This document shows positions 48,935-58,014 of a stretch of 64,000 nucleotides of DNA, piece after piece. Where the stretch lies: assembly GCF_002024505.1 (NCBI RefSeq), contig NZ_CP019402.1:1-64000 (forward strand), read 5' to 3'. Positions within the stretch are counted from its first letter, which is position 1; the number at the start of each line of letters is the position of its first letter. The DNA comes from Plantibacter flavus (GTDB lineage Bacteria; Actinomycetota; Actinomycetes; Actinomycetales; Microbacteriaceae). Below the pieces are notes generated by a model. It ran no database searches, was not told the DNA's origin, and saw only the letters and a program-made list of their open reading frames with translations. The position numbers and the translations under genes are program-made.

Positions 48935-49828
48935 ATGTCGGACGCCGCTTTCGGCTCTCAGCGATCGGCACCGGTACCGCGCCGTTCGCGCACGGGCATG
49001 GTGGCGCTCGCCGTCCCGAACCTGGACGAACCGTACTTCGCGGAGCTCACGACGCTCCTCGTCCGCGGCGCCGACGAGCGTGGACTGTCGATCCTCATCC
49101 AGCACACCGAGGGCGACCACGATCGCGAGGTCGACATCGCCAACGGGGTGGGCCTGCCGCTCACGGACGGACTCATCCACATCCCCCGCTCGCTGACGGT
49201 CGGCGACCTGACGCGGCGGACCTCCCCGGGGCCGCTGGTGCTCCTCGGCGAGCACATCCAGGTGAGCCCGTTCACGCACATCTCGATCGACAACCGGGCG
49301 GCCGCCGACGCCGCGACGACCCACCTCGCCGAGGTCGGCTGCTCCCGCATCGCGTTCATCGGGCCCAGGGACGAACGTCCGTCCGACGCAGCGGATCAGC
49401 GGTACGCCGGGTATCGGGACGTGGTCGCGCGGCTCGGGCTCGCGCAGGAGCCGTCGCTCATCGGGCACGTCGACGCGTTCACCCCCGAGGAGGGACGCCG
49501 CGTGATGCGTCGGATGACCGCCGAGGGCGTCGAGCTCGACGGTGTGGTCTGCTCCAACGACTCGATCGCCTTCGGCGTGCTCGCGGCCCTCCACGAAGCC
49601 GGCCGGCGGGTTCCCGAGGAGGTCGCGGTGATCGGTATCGACGACGTCCACGCCGCCCAGTTCTCGACCCCGTCGCTCACCACGGTCGCTCCCGACTACG
49701 AGGCGATCGTGCGCGCGGCCTTCACCGAGCTCGAACGTCAGATCGCCGCCCCGCCCGGTGCCGACACGCCGGTCCGGCACGTGGTCGTCGACGCGCGGAT
49801 CGTCGCGCGGAACAGCACGGCACGCTGA
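48935..49828 (+). CDS. LacI-like sensor protein lacking a DNA-binding domain
   Basis: 297 aa from ATG 48935 (GAGGAG upstream); ATG 48848 would add 29 residues with no helix-turn-helix. The effector domain of a LacI/GalR regulator begins almost at once (TGMVALAVPNLDEPYFAEL) and is complete to VIGIDDV and SLTTVAPDYEAI. The usual 60-residue DNA-binding domain is absent and the preceding gene leaves no room for it. It may act as a ligand-responsive partner of another regulator, or be a truncated relic. It follows the BNR gene in the same direction. Confidence 0.82.
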   Translation: MSDAAFGSQRSAPVPRRSRTGMVALAVPNLDEPYFAELTTLLVRGADERGLSILIQHTEGDHDREVDIANGVGLPLTDGLIHIPRSLTVGDLTRRTSPGPLVLLGEHIQVSPFTHISIDNRAAADAATTHLAEVGCSRIAFIGPRDERPSDAADQRYAGYRDVVARLGLAQEPSLIGHVDAFTPEEGRRVMRRMTAEGVELDGVVCSNDSIAFGVLAALHEAGRRVPEEVAVIGIDDVHAAQFSTPSLTTVAPDYEAIVRAAFTELERQIAAPPGADTPVRHVVVDARIVARNSTAR

Positions 49829-49889
49829 GGTCCATGAGCGGGAGGACAGGCCGGCGCTCCGCTGTGCCGGGGTGCTGGAAGCGGTGCGG

Positions 49890-50711
49890 TCAGTCGTCCA
49901 TGCGGTCGTCGTCGACCGAAGCGGAAGCGACCGGCGCGAGCCAGACCTCGCCGAACTGCGCGCGGAGCGTGGTCTCGACGTCCTCGGTCACGTCGTCGTC
50001 CATGACGAGGTGGTCCACCTCGCGGAGGTCGACGATCGTCGTCAGTCCGACGGCACCCCACTTCGAGTGGTCGGCGAGGACCACGGAGCGACGCCCGGCG
50101 CCGACGAACGCCCGGTTGGTCTCGGCCTCGAGGAGGTTCGAGGTCGTCAGTCCCGCCTGCAGGTCGATCCCGCGGACGCCGAGGAAGACGACGTCGCAGT
50201 GCAGGGACTCGATCGCGCGCACGGCGACCGGACCGACGAGGGCGTCCGAGGGGGTACGGACGCCGCCGGTCAACACGACCGTCTGGGTGTACGGCTCGTC
50301 GGCGCGGTCGGGCCGCGCGAACACGTCTGCCACCGGGAGGGAGTTCGTGACGATGGTGAGCTCCGGGATGGCGCGCAGCTCCTGCGCGAGGGTCCAGGTG
50401 GTGGTGCCGCCGGACAGGCCGACCGACATGCCGGGCTCGACGAGGACGGCCGCGCGACGGGCGATGGCGCGCTTCTCGGCCAGCAGTCGGCGTGCCTGGT
50501 TGGGGAAGCCGAGCTCGACACGGTCGGGCAGCCGGGGCGTGGTGGCGCCACCACGGACGCGGTCGACGAGGCCCTCCGTGGCGAGTTGCTCGATGTCGCG
50601 CCGCACGGTCATCTCGCTGACGCCGAGCGCGGTCGCGAGGTCGACGACGCTCGCCGCACCGTTGCGGCGCACCTCCGACATGATCTGCGATCTGCGTTCT
50701 GCACCGAGCAC
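49890..50711 (-). CDS. DeoR-family transcriptional regulator
   Basis: 273 aa from GTG 50711, preceded by AAGGAGGAC. N-terminal winged helix (about 5-58: RRSQIMSEVR, VVDLATALGVSEMTVRRDI). The C-terminal sugar-phosphate sensor (about 75-235) has GGTTTW. Regulators of this class respond to phosphorylated sugars. It is divergent from a CE7-like esterase, with inverted repeats TGCCA-N3-TGGCA (50733-50745) and GTGCC-N7-GGCAC (50753-50769) in the gap as candidate sites. Confidence 0.93.
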   Translation of the reverse strand: MLGAERRSQIMSEVRRNGAASVVDLATALGVSEMTVRRDIEQLATEGLVDRVRGGATTPRLPDRVELGFPNQARRLLAEKRAIARRAAVLVEPGMSVGLSGGTTTWTLAQELRAIPELTIVTNSLPVADVFARPDRADEPYTQTVVLTGGVRTPSDALVGPVAVRAIESLHCDVVFLGVRGIDLQAGLTTSNLLEAETNRAFVGAGRRSVVLADHSKWGAVGLTTIVDLREVDHLVMDDDVTEDVETTLRAQFGEVWLAPVASASVDDDRMDD

Positions 50712-50732
50712 AGCGTCCTCCTTCGACCCGGT

Positions 50733-50769
50733 TGCCAGTCTGGCACGAGCGCGTGCCGGGCTGAGGCAC
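50733..50769. promoter_or_regulatory. Paired inverted repeats in the DeoR/esterase gap
   Basis: TGCCA-N3-TGGCA and GTGCC-N7-GGCAC sit in the 95-bp divergent intergenic region. They are possible operators for the DeoR protein; no test is available. Confidence 0.4.
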
Positions 50770-50806
50770 CGGCGATCCACGACGACGAGACGGAGGCGGA
50801 CGACGC

Positions 50807-51805
50807 ATGCGTGAGGTACGACATCGGGACTGGTTCGGCGATGAGGTTCGCGACGGCACCTACGGCTACGACCTCGAGGCGCTCCTGGCCGTCGAACCGG
50901 TCGTGCCGCCGGCCGGATTCGAGGAGCTGTGGCGCGGGTGGTACGCGGCGGCACATGAGGTGTCTCCGGATCCGGTCCTGACCCCGATCGGCCGGCAGGG
51001 CGCGCACGAGGTCTTCGTCGTCGAGCACACGGTCGCCGACGGCCTCCGTCTGCGCGGATGGCTCGCGATGCCGGCGGGCGGGCCTGCACGCTTCGGGATG
51101 GTGCATGGACACGGGTACGGCGGGCGGGAGGAGCCGGACTGGTCTCGTGTCCCGGACGACGCTGCCGTCATCTTCCCGATCGCCCGCGGCCAGGGCGTCT
51201 TCAACGCGGGACTCGGAGCGCCGACACCGGAGGACGGGCATGTCCTGTTCGGCATCGACAGCGTCGAGCGGTATGCGCTCGGCCGGTGTGCCGTCGACCT
51301 CTGGCACGCGGCGTCTGCGCTGCTCGACGTCGTCGGACGGCTCCCGCTCTACTTCGTCGGTGAGAGCTTCGGCGGCGGGATCGGTGCGCTCGCCCTGCCA
51401 TGGGACGACCGCTTCGTCGGAGCGACGCTCGTGGTGCCGAGCTTCGGTCAGTACGACCTGCGTCTGCGCCTGCCGTGCGAGGGGAGCGGAGAGCGGGTTC
51501 GACACCACGTCGCCGAGCACCCGGAGGCGCGTGAGGTCCTGCGGTTCTTCGACGCGTCGACGGCCGCGGGGTTCGTCCACGTGCCGGTGCGGGTGGAGGC
51601 CGCGCTCTGGGACGGACACGTGCCACCACCCGGGCAGTTCGCCGTCGCCAACGCTCTCGAGGACGTCGAGCTGAGCGTCCTCCCCGCCGGGCACACCGAG
51701 TACCCGGGGCTCGATGCCGTGCTGGCGGAGTCGTATGCGGCGACGAGGGCGCACGCGCTCCGGTCGGTCGCGCGGGCAGTGGGAGGAGCTGCAGGCGCGA
51801 GGTGA
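50807..51805 (+). CDS. Alpha/beta-hydrolase, CE7-like acetyl esterase
   Basis: 332 aa. Alpha/beta-hydrolase fold with nucleophile Ser187 in GESFGGG; candidate acid and base are in ALWDGHVPP and PAGHTEYP. Similar in outline to the CE7 acetylxylan/cephalosporin-C deacetylases but more diverged than the copy at 58015. No signal peptide, so it would remove acetyl groups from imported oligosaccharides. It is preceded by a GGAGG site and divergent from the DeoR gene. Confidence 0.8.
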   Translation: MREVRHRDWFGDEVRDGTYGYDLEALLAVEPVVPPAGFEELWRGWYAAAHEVSPDPVLTPIGRQGAHEVFVVEHTVADGLRLRGWLAMPAGGPARFGMVHGHGYGGREEPDWSRVPDDAAVIFPIARGQGVFNAGLGAPTPEDGHVLFGIDSVERYALGRCAVDLWHAASALLDVVGRLPLYFVGESFGGGIGALALPWDDRFVGATLVVPSFGQYDLRLRLPCEGSGERVRHHVAEHPEAREVLRFFDASTAAGFVHVPVRVEAALWDGHVPPPGQFAVANALEDVELSVLPAGHTEYPGLDAVLAESYAATRAHALRSVARAVGGAAGAR

Positions 51806-51817
51806 GAGGGTGGATGG

Positions 51818-52339
51818 ATGATCGCTGCCCTCACGCTCCCCGCCGCCCTCTCCACACCGGGGCAGGAACTGCTGCTGCGCCGAGCCGACCTGGCCGACCT
51901 CGACGCGCTGATGGTGCTCCTCGCCGACGACCCGATCAGTGCGTCCCGCGGTGACCTGGCGAACGAGAGCGATCTCCCCGCCTACGAGCGTGCGCTCGCG
52001 GACCTCATCGACGACCCGGCGAACGAGATCCTGCTGGTCGTCGACGCGGCGGGGGCCGTCATCGCGACGATGCAGCTGACGCGCATCCCCGGGATGGCTC
52101 GCCGCGGCTCAACCCGACTGCTCGTCGAAGCCGTGCGGGTCTCCTCCGCGCTGCGATCCGGCGGCGTCGGAACGGCGATGATGCGCTGGGTGACGGACGT
52201 CGCCGCCCCGGCGACCGGCTCCTCGATCGTGCAGTTGACCTCCGACGAGGCCAGGGTGGACGCCCACCGCTTCTACGAGCGCCTCGGCTTCGTCGGCTCG
52301 CACCGCGGCTTCAAGTACGCCGTGACGGCCGCGAGCTGA
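51818..52339 (+). CDS. GNAT-family N-acetyltransferase
   Basis: 173 aa. GNAT fold with acetyl-CoA motif RSGGVGTAMMRWV (about 112-124) and the end HRFYERLGFVGSHRGFKY. Substrate unknown. It lies 12 bases after the esterase and one base before the DoxX gene, but its neighbours do not suggest a pathway. Confidence 0.88.
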   Translation: MIAALTLPAALSTPGQELLLRRADLADLDALMVLLADDPISASRGDLANESDLPAYERALADLIDDPANEILLVVDAAGAVIATMQLTRIPGMARRGSTRLLVEAVRVSSALRSGGVGTAMMRWVTDVAAPATGSSIVQLTSDEARVDAHRFYERLGFVGSHRGFKYAVTAAS

Positions 52340-52340
52340 C

Positions 52341-52781
52341 ATGGAGTTCGTCCGCACACTCGCCCGTTGGCTCCTCGGAGCTGTCCTCACCTTCGCCGGC
52401 GTCGGCCACCTCACCTTCGCGCGGCAGTCGTTCGTCGCCCAGGTGCCGCAGTGGCTGCCACTGCCGGTCGACGTGGTCGTCGTGGCGTCGGGAGTCGTCG
52501 AGATACTCCTCGGCCTCTCGCTCGTCCTGCTCGCCCGGTACCGCATCGCCGTCGGCTGGATCGTCGCAGCGTTCTTCGTCGCGGTGTTCCCCGGCAACAT
52601 CGAGCAGTTCGTCCGCGGTACCGACGCCTTCGGGCTCGACAGCGATGTCGCGCGCGGTGTCCGACTGGTGTTCCAACCGCTCCTCGTCGTCTGGGCGCTC
52701 TGGTCGACGGGAGCGTGGCGAGCGTGGCGGACCAGCCGCCGCCGGTCGTCGTCGACCGAGTCCGGCCTCGGAGCCGCCTAG
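52341..52781 (+). CDS. DoxX-like membrane protein
   Basis: 146 aa with four helices (about 5-25, 45-68, 75-95, 110-132) and the family's GVGHLTFAR and FPGNIEQF motifs. DoxX-type proteins are linked to redox or thiol balance; here function is unknown. Almost directly after the GNAT gene. Confidence 0.85.
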   Translation: MEFVRTLARWLLGAVLTFAGVGHLTFARQSFVAQVPQWLPLPVDVVVVASGVVEILLGLSLVLLARYRIAVGWIVAAFFVAVFPGNIEQFVRGTDAFGLDSDVARGVRLVFQPLLVVWALWSTGAWRAWRTSRRRSSSTESGLGAA

Positions 52782-52845
52782 TCATCCGGCCCCACCGGGT
52801 GTCAAGGGGCCTGAGGTTCCAGGCCTGATCCGGCAGGGTTGATGC

Positions 52846-53211
52846 ATGCGATGCATTACATACGCGGGTGAGAACGTTGTGACGACCGATGAGGTCGCGG
52901 GCCTCCTGGTGGAGCTGACCGCCGAGCTCGCCAAGCGAGGTCGGGCCGAAGCGGTCACGATTCCGATCGTCGTGGAGTCCGACGCCGAGGACGCATCCGC
53001 CCAACTCGTGATCGGTCTCGGCAACGATGTGCTCTCAGTGCCGCACGACTGGGACCGCGACGTGCCGGACTTCAGCGAGGCCGAATCGCGTCTGCAGGGC
53101 TATCTCGACGACCTCCGCCCGTCCACGACGGCGTACGAGCCACGCGACTCCCTCGAGACCTCGGACGTGCTCGAGGACCCCGACCTCGACCTGCGCGACT
53201 TCTCCCGCTGA
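52846..53211 (+). CDS. Small acidic protein of unknown function
   Basis: 121 aa, no signal or membrane helix, strongly acidic with an acidic C-terminal tail (about 95-121). ATG 52846 lies in a palindrome ATGCAT-GCG-ATGCAT (52841-52855). GTG 52879, with GGTGAG six bases upstream, is an equally good start and gives 110 aa. Family not recognised. Confidence 0.65.
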   Translation: MRCITYAGENVVTTDEVAGLLVELTAELAKRGRAEAVTIPIVVESDAEDASAQLVIGLGNDVLSVPHDWDRDVPDFSEAESRLQGYLDDLRPSTTAYEPRDSLETSDVLEDPDLDLRDFSR

Positions 53212-53230
53212 GACGGACCCGCACGACAAC

Positions 53231-53261
53231 GCCGGCGTCGACCCATCTGGTCGACGCCGGC
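53231..53261. terminator. Bidirectional terminator
   Basis: A perfect 13-bp GC-rich stem GCCGGCGTCGACC/GGTCGACGCCGGC with a 5-base loop, between the convergent small acidic gene and the MHS permease gene. Confidence 0.85.
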
Positions 53262-53276
53262 ATTCGTTCGGGTCGC

Positions 53277-54626
53277 TCAGCGCGGGAGCGGCAGCTTGGC
53301 CGTCTCGCGGGCCCGCAGCACGACGATCAGCGTGATGAGCGCGGCCGCCATCACGTAGAACGCGGGGGCGAACCGGTTGCCGGTCGAGGCGATCAGGAAT
53401 GTCGCGAAGTACGGCGTGATCCCGCCGAACACGGCGACCGACAGGTTGTACGCGATCGCCATCGAGCCGTAACGGATGCTGGTCGGGAACAGCTCGGCCA
53501 TCGCAGCACTCGACGCACCGTCGTAGGCGGCCATGAAGACACCGAGGATCACCATGGCGACCGCCGCCGCCGCGAAGTTGCCCGCACTCATGAGCATGAG
53601 CGTCGGGTACGTCAACACCAGGAACCCGGCGCAACCGGCGATCATCACCGGCTTCCGCCCGATGCGGTCGCTCAGCAGGCCCATGAACGGCACGAGGATG
53701 GCGATCGCGAGCAGCCCGAGCACGGTGACCGCGTAGCTGAGCGGTTGCGAGTAGCCGAGATCGGTCTGGAGGTACGACGGCATGAAGGTCTGCAGGATCC
53801 AGTGGCCGACGGCCTTGATGACGACGAAGCCGACGCAGAAGAGCAGCGCCTTCCAGGACGTCCGCAGCGAGGTCCGCAACGGTGACTTCGAGACGGCCCC
53901 CTTCGCTTGGATCGCCTGGAACTCGGGGGTGTCCTCGAGCTTGTTCCGCAGGTAGAGGCCCGCGAGGCCGAGCGGCAGGGCGAGGAAGAAGAGCGCGCGC
54001 CAACCCCACTCGTTGAGGGCGTCCGTGCCGAGCGTCGAGGTGAAGAGGAGCACGAGGCCCGCACCGACCACGAAGGCCGCGAAGCCGAACACGTCGATGA
54101 AGCTCGTCACGAAGCCGCGCCGGTTGGACGGGGCGTACTCGGCGAGGAGTGTGGTGGCACCCGAGCTCTCGCCGCCGGCGGCGAAGCCCTGCACGAGCCG
54201 CACGATCACGAGCAGGATCGGCGCCCAGAGGCCGATGAGGTCGAACGTCGGTAGCAGACCCATCACGACCGTCGCCCCGGAGGTCACGAGGATCACCGTC
54301 GCGAGGACCGTCTTGCGCCCGATGCGGTCGCCGAGCGAGCCCCAGAAGAGGCCACCGAGCGGACGCATAACAAAGCCGGCGCCGAAGACGGCGAACGCGG
54401 ACAGCAGCGCCGCCTGGGTGTTGCCCTGCTGGAAGAAGTTGAGGCTGATGACGGTCGCGAGCGTGCCGTAGAGGCCGAAGTCGAACCATTCGACGAAGTG
54501 ACCTGCCCCGGCCGCCCAGATCACCTTCCGCATACGGCGTGATCGCTCCGCATCGTCGTAGGGGGTCTGTGCGCTGTGCGCGGCGGCTTCGGCCAGGGCT
54601 GCAGCCTGGGTCCTGCTCTCGTCCAT
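53277..54626 (-). CDS. MHS-family MFS transporter (metabolite:H+ symporter)
   Basis: 449 aa, twelve helices. Conserved MFS loop GDRIGRK (about 100) and its repeat DRIGRKP in the second half; the N terminus WAAGAGHFVEWFDFGLYG is diagnostic of the MHS subfamily. These symporters take up carboxylates or osmolytes such as citrate, shikimate, alpha-ketoglutarate or proline betaine. Start ATG with GAGGA. It is divergent from the FAD oxidoreductase and shares a promoter region with two operator-like boxes. Confidence 0.92.
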   Translation of the reverse strand: MDESRTQAAALAEAAAHSAQTPYDDAERSRRMRKVIWAAGAGHFVEWFDFGLYGTLATVISLNFFQQGNTQAALLSAFAVFGAGFVMRPLGGLFWGSLGDRIGRKTVLATVILVTSGATVVMGLLPTFDLIGLWAPILLVIVRLVQGFAAGGESSGATTLLAEYAPSNRRGFVTSFIDVFGFAAFVVGAGLVLLFTSTLGTDALNEWGWRALFFLALPLGLAGLYLRNKLEDTPEFQAIQAKGAVSKSPLRTSLRTSWKALLFCVGFVVIKAVGHWILQTFMPSYLQTDLGYSQPLSYAVTVLGLLAIAILVPFMGLLSDRIGRKPVMIAGCAGFLVLTYPTLMLMSAGNFAAAAVAMVILGVFMAAYDGASSAAMAELFPTSIRYGSMAIAYNLSVAVFGGITPYFATFLIASTGNRFAPAFYVMAAALITLIVVLRARETAKLPLPR

Positions 54627-54678
54627 CGGTCCTCACATCGTTGTCGGGGTGCTTCGAGGTTCACCTGCCGAAGAATCT

Positions 54679-54715
54679 TACCCACTGAATGGGAAAGTCA
54701 TACCGCTGAATGGTA
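54679..54715. promoter_or_regulatory. Two operator-like boxes in the MHS/FAD-oxidoreductase gap
   Basis: TACCCACTGAATGGGAA (54679-54695) and TACCGCTGAATGGTA (54701-54715) share the core CTGAATGG, 21 bp apart (two helical turns). Each is framed by inverted arms (CCC/GGG; TACC/GGTA). A -10-like TAAGAT for the minus-strand gene (54675-54680) touches the first. The IclR regulator encoded at 57191 is the likely binder. Confidence 0.65.
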
Positions 54716-54788
54716 GCGTGGCACTCGCCTGGCGGTCGCCACCAGTTCGACGGCCTCCAGGATCGCGCATCACGAAGGAGTGTCATCC

Positions 54789-57137
54789 ATGCAGCACCGC
54801 ACCCAGACCGCAGACGTCGTCGTCATCGGCGGTGGCCTCGCGGGCGTGTCAGCCGCCGTCGCCGCTGCCCGCCTCGGTTCGCGGGTCTCGCTCGTCACCA
54901 ATCGCCCGGTGCTCGGTGGGAACTCGTCGAGCGAGGTTCGGGTGTGGGTGGTCGGAGCGACCGCGCACGGCCACCAGCGGTTCGCACGGGAGACCGGGAT
55001 CATGGGGGAGCTCTTCCTCGAGAACCAGTACCGCAATCCGGAGGGCAACCCGTTCTACTGGGACCAGACCGTCCTCGACCTCGTGCGCGCCGAGCCGAAC
55101 CTGCAGCTGCACCTCAACACCGACGTCCGCATCGTCGCGATGGAGAAGCCGGCGGACGGTGAGGAGTCGCCGTCGCCGCGGATCGCGTCCGTCACCGGAT
55201 GGACGATGGGCAGCGAGATCGAGACCGAGTTCGTCGCCCCCGTCTTCATCGACTGCACGGGAGACGGGCTGGTGGGGCATCTCGCCGGTGCCACCTCCCG
55301 CATCGGGCGCGAGGGTCGCGCCGAGCTCGGCGAGCCGTGGGCGCCCGAGGTGGCGGACGACGAGCTCCTCGGCAGTTCGATCTTCTTCTACACCAAGGAC
55401 GCCGGACGCCCCGAGCGGTTCGTCGCCCCCGACATCGCGCGCGACATCCGCGACACCCCGATCCTCACCAACCGGATCATCCGGACCGGCGACAACGGCT
55501 GCAACTACTGGTGGATCGAGTGGGGCGGCGAGCTCGACACCGTCGCCGAGAACGAGCAGATCCGAGACGAGCTGTGGAGCGTCGTCTTCGGGATCTGGGA
55601 CTACATCAAGAACTCCGGCGAGTTCGACGCCGACACCCTCACGCTCGAGTGGGTCGGATCCATCCCGGGGAAGCGCGAGTACCGCCGGCTCCTCGGCGAC
55701 CACACCCTCACGCAGAACGACCTGCTCGACCAGGTCGACTTCGAGGACACCGTGGCCTTCGGAGGTTGGTCGATCGACCTGCACCCCGTGGAGGGCGTCT
55801 ACGCCGAGACCGCCGGTGCGCAGCAGCGGTTCAGCAACGGCACCTACGGCATCCCCTTCCGCAGCCTGTACTCGCGGGACGTCGACAACCTGCTGTTCGC
55901 CGGACGCAACATCTCCGCCTCCCATGTCGCGTTCGGGTCCACCCGCGTCATGGCGACCTGCGCCACGCAGGGTCAGGCGGTGGGGACGGCTGCGGCGCTC
56001 ATCGCCCGCGACAGGCTGACGCCGCGGGAGCTCGCCGGGCAGGCGCTCCCGCTCCTGCAGCGCACGCTCCTCCGCGAGGACGCCCCGGTCATCGGCATCA
56101 CCACGGACGACCCCGACGATCTGGCCGGGCGGGCGACGGTCTCCGCGTCGAGCGCGCTCGACGCGATCTCCACGCTGGAGCACCTCGGCTCCGGCGAGCG
56201 GTTCACCCTCGACCGCGACGTCGCGATCCTCGTACCCGTCGCTCCGTCACTCGACCAGATCACCCTGCTCGTCGACGCTGCACGCGACACGACCCTCCGC
56301 GTCGAACTGTGGAGCACGGGCAAACGCCAGAACGCCGTCCCGGTCGAGCACCTCCTCGACGGAGCCGCGGAGATCGCCGCCGGGGTCGGCGTGTCGGCCA
56401 CCGTCCGCTTCGGATGGACGCCGGAGATCGAGCAGAACGCGGTGCTCGTCGTCCGTGCCAACCCGGACGTCAGCCTGCTCCTCACGGAAGGTCACCCCTA
56501 CGGGCTCCTCGTGCTGACCGCCAAGCATGCTTCGGACGAGGTGTTCGACGACCACATCCCCGAGGAGCAGGACCAGGCGATCCTGGACTGGAACGCGCGA
56601 AAGCTGCGCGGCCGGAGCGTCGCGCTGACCGTCGGTGGAGACACCACGGCGTACCGCCCGGAGCGGATCGTCGACGGCTACCAGCGACCGTACGGGGGAC
56701 CGCACCTGTGGTCCTCGGAGCGACTCGCTGACAACCGCGATCTGGTCGCCGAGCCCGAGGTCCTCACACTGCACTGGGACGAGCCCGTCGATGTCGCGTC
56801 CGTGCGGATCGTGTTCAACGACGACGTCGACGTGGACCTCATCAACCTGCACCACCACCGCACCGACTTCGAGGCGGTCCCCGAGCTCGTCGCCGACTAC
56901 CGACTCGAGGGGAGACGCGCGGGTGCGGCTGAAGGGACGTGGACGGTGTTGGCCGAGGTCGAGGGGAACCGCCACCGCCACCGGATCCACGACGTCGAAC
57001 CCGTGCGGGTCGACGCCCTCCGTGTCGTCGTCACGGCCACGAACGGCTCGCCCTACGTGAGTGTCGCGAGTGTGAAGGTCTTCCAGCAGCCGAGCGGGCG
57101 CACCACCCGGCCGCGCCGAGCCCGACCGCTACGCTGA
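54789..57137 (+). CDS. FAD-dependent oxidoreductase with C-terminal discoidin-like domain
   Basis: 782 aa from ATG 54789 (AAGGAG nine bases upstream; GTG 54780 has no room for a ribosome site). The N-terminal dinucleotide fold has VVVIGGGLAGVSAA (about 9-22) and the FAD motif GRNISASHVAFGSTRVM near 370-390, as in the FAD_oxidored family found in polysaccharide loci. After about 440, a middle beta region and a C-terminal discoidin-like module (about 610-770: VDGYQRPYGGPHLW, LHHHRTDF) follow. There is no signal peptide, so this binding-like tail would work inside the cell. Substrate unknown. It probably belongs with the IclR and CE7 genes downstream. Confidence 0.85.
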   Translation: MQHRTQTADVVVIGGGLAGVSAAVAAARLGSRVSLVTNRPVLGGNSSSEVRVWVVGATAHGHQRFARETGIMGELFLENQYRNPEGNPFYWDQTVLDLVRAEPNLQLHLNTDVRIVAMEKPADGEESPSPRIASVTGWTMGSEIETEFVAPVFIDCTGDGLVGHLAGATSRIGREGRAELGEPWAPEVADDELLGSSIFFYTKDAGRPERFVAPDIARDIRDTPILTNRIIRTGDNGCNYWWIEWGGELDTVAENEQIRDELWSVVFGIWDYIKNSGEFDADTLTLEWVGSIPGKREYRRLLGDHTLTQNDLLDQVDFEDTVAFGGWSIDLHPVEGVYAETAGAQQRFSNGTYGIPFRSLYSRDVDNLLFAGRNISASHVAFGSTRVMATCATQGQAVGTAAALIARDRLTPRELAGQALPLLQRTLLREDAPVIGITTDDPDDLAGRATVSASSALDAISTLEHLGSGERFTLDRDVAILVPVAPSLDQITLLVDAARDTTLRVELWSTGKRQNAVPVEHLLDGAAEIAAGVGVSATVRFGWTPEIEQNAVLVVRANPDVSLLLTEGHPYGLLVLTAKHASDEVFDDHIPEEQDQAILDWNARKLRGRSVALTVGGDTTAYRPERIVDGYQRPYGGPHLWSSERLADNRDLVAEPEVLTLHWDEPVDVASVRIVFNDDVDVDLINLHHHRTDFEAVPELVADYRLEGRRAGAAEGTWTVLAEVEGNRHRHRIHDVEPVRVDALRVVVTATNGSPYVSVASVKVFQQPSGRTTRPRRARPLR

Positions 57138-57190
57138 ACACGGCCTCCGAGGCCGGACATCCGAACCGACACCGACACCGTGGAGGACCC

Positions 57191-57973
57191 GTGGCAGGTG
57201 AGATCCAGCAGGGCATCGGCCGTGCGGCATCCGTGCTCGCCGTGCTCGGCGCATCGACCACCGGACCGTTGCGGGCCTCCGACATCGCCCGTGCCACCGG
57301 TCTCGGCACCTCGACGACCGCACGCCTCCTCGGCACGCTCGAGGAGCTCGGCTATGTGACGAAGGCGGCCGACAGTCCGTCCTACGCCATCGGGGCGACC
57401 ATCCTGGCGCTGGCGAGCGAAGGGCTCAACCAGAACCCGGTGCACCGGGAGTCGCGTGCTCCCGCTCAGGAGCTCGCGCAACGGATCGGGCTCAGCGTCA
57501 ACGTGGGCGTCCTCGACGGCTCGAGCCTCATCTACCTCTGCCACTTCGAGGGAGCCCTCGCTCCGAAGTCGCACTCGATGATCGGGCTGCGCCAGCCACT
57601 GCACGCGTCCGCGCTCGGCAAGTGTCTGCTCCTCGACCTCGACGCGGACGGTCTCCATGCGCTGCTCGGTGACGAGCCGCTCCCGCGCTACACGGCCAAC
57701 ACCATCACGGAGCACGCGGCCCTCGCCGCGGAGCTCGCGGCGGCGCGGGAACGCGGCGTCTGCATGGAGGACCAGGAGCTCGCGTTGGGTCGTCTCGGGA
57801 TCGCGGCGCCGATCCGCGACGCGAACGCCAGAGTCGTGGCGGCGATCTCGATCTCGGGTCGGCTGAGCCTGATGCGCGAACGCGACCTCGACGTCCTCAC
57901 CGAGGACCTCATTGAAGTGGCCGACCGCATCAGCGTCGGTCTCGGGCTCATCTCCGCGATCCCGTCCTCCTGA
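57191..57973 (+). CDS. IclR-family transcriptional regulator
   Basis: 260 aa from GTG 57191 (TGGAGGAC upstream). Winged helix at about 8-65 (RASDIARATGLGTSTTARLL) and an IclR effector domain (about 80-250) with LHASALGKCLL. These regulators act as dimers or tetramers on paired boxes and respond to small aromatic or sugar acids. Located in the operon it probably controls; the double box at 54679-54715 is the likely site. Confidence 0.93.
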   Translation: MAGEIQQGIGRAASVLAVLGASTTGPLRASDIARATGLGTSTTARLLGTLEELGYVTKAADSPSYAIGATILALASEGLNQNPVHRESRAPAQELAQRIGLSVNVGVLDGSSLIYLCHFEGALAPKSHSMIGLRQPLHASALGKCLLLDLDADGLHALLGDEPLPRYTANTITEHAALAAELAAARERGVCMEDQELALGRLGIAAPIRDANARVVAAISISGRLSLMRERDLDVLTEDLIEVADRISVGLGLISAIPSS

Positions 57974-58014
57974 TTCGTCCTCCCGCATCCGATCTCACGA
58001 ACCGAAGGTGACCA

